Below, piece after piece: positions 12,970-15,157 of a DNA stretch of 15,157 nt (within the stretch, counting starts at the first letter, position 1; each line of letters opens with the position of its first letter). The stretch covers positions 1-15,157 of the forward strand of contig RQCP01000019.1 of NCBI GenBank assembly GCA_008668235.1. The letters run 5' to 3'. The DNA comes from Collinsella aerofaciens. Its GTDB lineage: Bacteria > Actinomycetota > Coriobacteriia > Coriobacteriales > Coriobacteriaceae. Under the pieces are notes generated by a model that had not been told where the DNA came from, did not search any database, and saw only the letters and a program-made list of their open reading frames with translations. The translations under genes and the position numbers were made by a program.

Positions 12970-15046
12970 TACCGTCACCCTTGCCGCGCTTGGTCAGCAC
13001 GAAGACGGCGATGAGCGCTTGGCCAATCACGCCGGCGGCGATGCCAACGATGGCGAGCGGATTGGCGCCAGTCTCCTGCTCGGCAGCACTAGAGGACTTC
13101 TTAGCAGTGGTCGTGGAAGCAGCACCCGTATCGGACTTGGAATCGGACTTCTTGTCGGACTTGCTGTCCTTCTTGTCAGACTTCTTGTCAGACTTCTTCT
13201 CGTCCTTCTTATCGGACTTATCGGAGTCCTTCTGGTCGGACTTGTTGTCCTTGGTCTCGGTCTTGGTCGACACCGTCGTCTTGGTCGTCGGCTTATGACC
13301 CGGGGCGACAGCGCCGCCCTTCGAGCCGGAGCCGGAACCCGTGCCAGTGCCAGCGCCAGTGCCGGAACCAGTACCGGTACCAGAACCGCCGCCGCCATTC
13401 GAACCAGCGCCGCCATTACCGCCAGGGTTAACGGCATTCTTGGTCCACTTGGCATACAACGTCAGGTCGGCCGTCACCGGCGTACTGAAGTCGTACGCCT
13501 GCGTGCAAGGCTCATCGGTATACCAACCGCCGAAAGTGTAGCCATCGCGCATCGGATCGGCCGGCTTGACCAGCTTGCCATCGGCCGTAGCAACAAACTT
13601 AGTGTCGCAAGCAGACCCGCCGTTGGAATTAAAGGCAACCGTCCAAGACTCAACGGCCCCCAACTTGAACAGCGTGCCCGAGTCATTGATGTAGTACAGG
13701 TTGCCAGATGCATCGGCAATGACCGGAGAGTCGCAGTGCTGGTAATGGCCAGCCGCATCATAAATCTGCGTCGCCTCTGCATCGCCGAGCGTATAGCGAT
13801 ACACGCCACCACCAGCAGAGTAGTTGACGTAATCCTTGCTATCCGCGCTGTTAACGGTAAAGTACACATAGGTCTTGCCGCCCTGAACACTCACCAGCGG
13901 AGTAGCAGCAATACCGTTAAATCCGGCCGGAAGTTCTTTACCGTCAGCAGCGGTGACCATCGTGGTCTTACCGGTCTTCAGATTATAGAGAGCCAGAGCA
14001 GAGCCAGTAGCCGTCTGTCCGCCGACAATCAAGTTTTCGCCAGCCACCGCCGGTGCGCTCATGTTATTAGTAAGACCCAGATCAACCGTCTTCTGCTCGC
14101 TCAGTACGCCCTTCGCCGAAAGCGAAATCACATGGAGCTTTCCATCGTGCGTCATCTGATAGAAGGTCGAACCATTGGACGGATCGGCGACACAGTCGGC
14201 GTTCGCGAGAGCGCCGAGCTTCATGGTCGAAACGACATCGCCCGTCGTCTTATCAATGCACTTAAGCGTACCCGCGCTCGTAGGAACGATGGCATACTTA
14301 TCCGTCAAAGCCGCACCAGTCCAGTAATAGCCCTCGGCAGGGTCGATGTTCTGCCAAGAAACTTCGCCCGTGGCAATCTTAATGCGCGCAAAGGAGCCGT
14401 TGCCGTAGCTCGCGTTGTAATTCTCGTCATACGAAATATCGACCGAGCCTACATAGACGTACTCGCCGTCCGAAACGACGGTGCAGGAGCTCTGCGTCAA
14501 GTCCGTCAAACCAGGCGTCAGCCACTTGCAGATCAGCTTGTCTGCAGTAATCGCCTGGACCGCACCGCCGTTGAGCGGAACGATGATAAGGCCATTGGTA
14601 TAGATCGGACGAGAGGTATAGCTCACCTTGGAGGCAAGCGGCACAGAGGCAACCTTTTTGCCCGTGGACGAATCGATCTTAATGAGCTCGTTCTCGGTCG
14701 CGATGTACACAAAGCCGTTAGCAATGACAGGCTCGCTACAGTTGGCATACTGCTGGCCAGACTCGGCCTTCCAATCGAAGGCCCACTTAAGACCGGCGGC
14801 CTGCGCAGGCGTCTTGGCATCCGTTACGGTCGAACCGTTGCCGCTGTTGCCGTAGCCGGCCCACTCGGCATCCCAATCAGGAGTCGTCGCACTCGGGTCC
14901 ACGACAATCTTGTCGGGATCGGGCATGGCCGAATCGTCGGTGGTATATGCAAGCGTAACCTTATCGCCGCTCTTGAGCGTAATCTGATTGGCGCAGAGTA
15001 AGGAGGACTCTCCGTTGATATACAGATGCCAATATTTATGGCTCTG
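12959..15046 (-). CDS. Surface protein: DUF4430-like end, PQQ-type beta-propeller, InlB-type repeat, C-terminal anchor; N-terminus cut by a frameshift
   Basis: Numbering is from the first ATG in this frame (14926, 655 residues). The open frame reaches back to 15046 and encodes a DUF4430-like end (YWHLYINGESS, LKSGDKVTLAY) before that ATG, so the ATG is probably internal. Residues about 45-420 form repeated PQQ-type beta-propeller blades (GFVYIATENELIKID, GEYVYVGSVD, GTLKCIDKTTGDVV, GNLYYINDSGTLFKL). Residues 428-494 are a Listeria-Bacteroides repeat (WTVAFNSNGG to LTLYAKW, with GYTFGGWYTDEPC). A Gly/Thr/Ser linker and a Lys/Ser/Asp stalk follow, then a membrane segment (about 624-644) and a basic tail. 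No LPXTG is present (EQETGA precedes the membrane segment). No ribosome-binding site or signal peptide is found in frame, and an in-frame TAA lies at 15047-15049. The likely role is a large exported adhesion or ligand-binding protein. Confidence 0.8.
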   Translation of the reverse strand, partial: QSHKYWHLYINGESSLLCANQITLKSGDKVTLAYTTDDSAMPDPDKIVVDPSATTPDWDAEWAGYGNSGNGSTVTDAKTPAQAAGLKWAFDWKAESGQQYANCSEPVIANGFVYIATENELIKIDSSTGKKVASVPLASKVSYTSRPIYTNGLIIVPLNGGAVQAITADKLICKWLTPGLTDLTQSSCTVVSDGEYVYVGSVDISYDENYNASYGNGSFARIKIATGEVSWQNIDPAEGYYWTGAALTDKYAIVPTSAGTLKCIDKTTGDVVSTMKLGALANADCVADPSNGSTFYQMTHDGKLHVISLSAKGVLSEQKTVDLGLTNNMSAPAVAGENLIVGGQTATGSALALYNLKTGKTTMVTAADGKELPAGFNGIAATPLVSVQGGKTYVYFTVNSADSKDYVNYSAGGGVYRYTLGDAEATQIYDAAGHYQHCDSPVIADASGNLYYINDSGTLFKLGAVESWTVAFNSNGGSACDTKFVATADGKLVKPADPMRDGYTFGGWYTDEPCTQAYDFSTPVTADLTLYAKWTKNAVNPGGNGGAGSNGGGGSGTGTGSGTGAGTGTGSGSGSKGGAVAPGHKPTTKTTVSTKTETKDNKSDQKDSDKSDKKDEKKSDKKSDKKDSKSDKKSDSKSDTGAASTTTAKKSSSAAEQETGANPLAIVGIAAGVIGQALIAVFVLTKRGKGDGNAR

Positions 15047-15157
15047 TTAGACCAGGATTGACATACATGTGTCCCCACGGTGCCATATCGTTGACCCCAT
15101 AGACCGCGATGATGGGGGCAGCATGAACGCCGAAGACCTGGTCCTCAACTTCAAGAA
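15036..15157 (-). pseudogene. Upstream fragment of the same surface-protein gene, in another frame, running off the window
   Basis: A minus-strand frame enters from the window edge and ends at TAA 15036-15038 after 39 visible residues, including VFGVHAAPIIAVYGVNDM and APWGHMYVNPGLTEP. Together with the next frame's YWHLYINGESS it makes one continuous DUF4430-like segment, so I read it as the upstream part of the propeller gene. The two frames overlap by only about eight bases (15039-15046). One inserted base or two missing bases there would explain the split. The alternative, a separate gene ending here, would leave the propeller gene without a start codon or signal peptide. Confidence 0.6.

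Noticed and set aside
13129..13260. Tandem DNA repeat or mobile repeat in the propeller gene
   Set aside because: The periodic pattern comes from Lys/Ser/Asp codons of the stalk, in frame and irregular, as expected for a low-complexity surface linker.
12953..15001. A 682-codon plus-strand open frame opposite the propeller gene
   Set aside because: Its product is rich in Arg/Gly/Leu repeats without domain sense. The minus strand encodes propeller blades, an InlB-type repeat and a membrane anchor.
15036..15046. Programmed +1 frameshift at CCA-TAA
   Set aside because: There is no upstream internal Shine-Dalgarno at the right distance and no known slippery heptamer, so mutation or a sequence error is simpler.

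Overview
The window reads like chromosomal DNA of a high-GC Coriobacteriia member, most like Collinsella. This rests on GC-rich codon use with long antisense open frames, a class III fructose-bisphosphatase, a divergent methionyl-tRNA synthetase-like protein, and long Ser/Asp/Lys-rich surface proteins. The genus is inferred from protein character, not from a database match. I see no CRISPR array, transposase, rRNA or tRNA.

Left part (1-2704). The first 255 bases hold no convincing gene but three strong inverted repeats. Then comes a minus-strand cluster read right to left: a DUF3267 membrane zincin-like protein, queH and queA. QueA makes epoxyqueuosine on tRNA and QueH reduces it to queuosine, so two consecutive steps of one tRNA-modification pathway sit side by side.

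Middle (2733-7641). Divergently on plus, a methionyl-tRNA synthetase-family gene with an altered KMSKS loop is followed by an RNA cytosine-C5 methyltransferase. A 56-codon minus-strand gene for a single-pass membrane protein faces them. A TIM-barrel-type protein of unknown reaction follows, apparently on a leaderless mRNA, ending in a clear terminator.

Right-middle (7673-11965). A minus-strand DegV-family fatty-acid-binding protein diverges from fbp (gluconeogenesis), with a 320-base spacer carrying promoter and operator-like palindromes. Two GtrA-family membrane proteins, paralogous to each other, follow fbp; each has its own structured leader, and the second ends in a textbook terminator.

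Right end (12001-15157). A minus-strand operon encodes two surface proteins. The first is long: a DUF4430-like segment, a PQQ-type beta-propeller, a Listeria-Bacteroides (InlB B-type) repeat, a Gly/Thr and Lys/Ser/Asp-rich stalk, and a C-terminal membrane anchor. The second is a membrane-anchored DUF4430 protein whose start overlaps the end of the first by 11 bases. The long protein is split by an apparent frameshift near 15040, inside the DUF4430-like segment, so it looks broken, mis-sequenced or switchable.

Nothing is plainly a new defence or mobile system. The items most worth a second look are the frameshifted surface operon, the methionyl-tRNA synthetase-like protein with its changed signature, the TIM-barrel protein of unknown reaction, and several perfect inverted repeats at gene borders.
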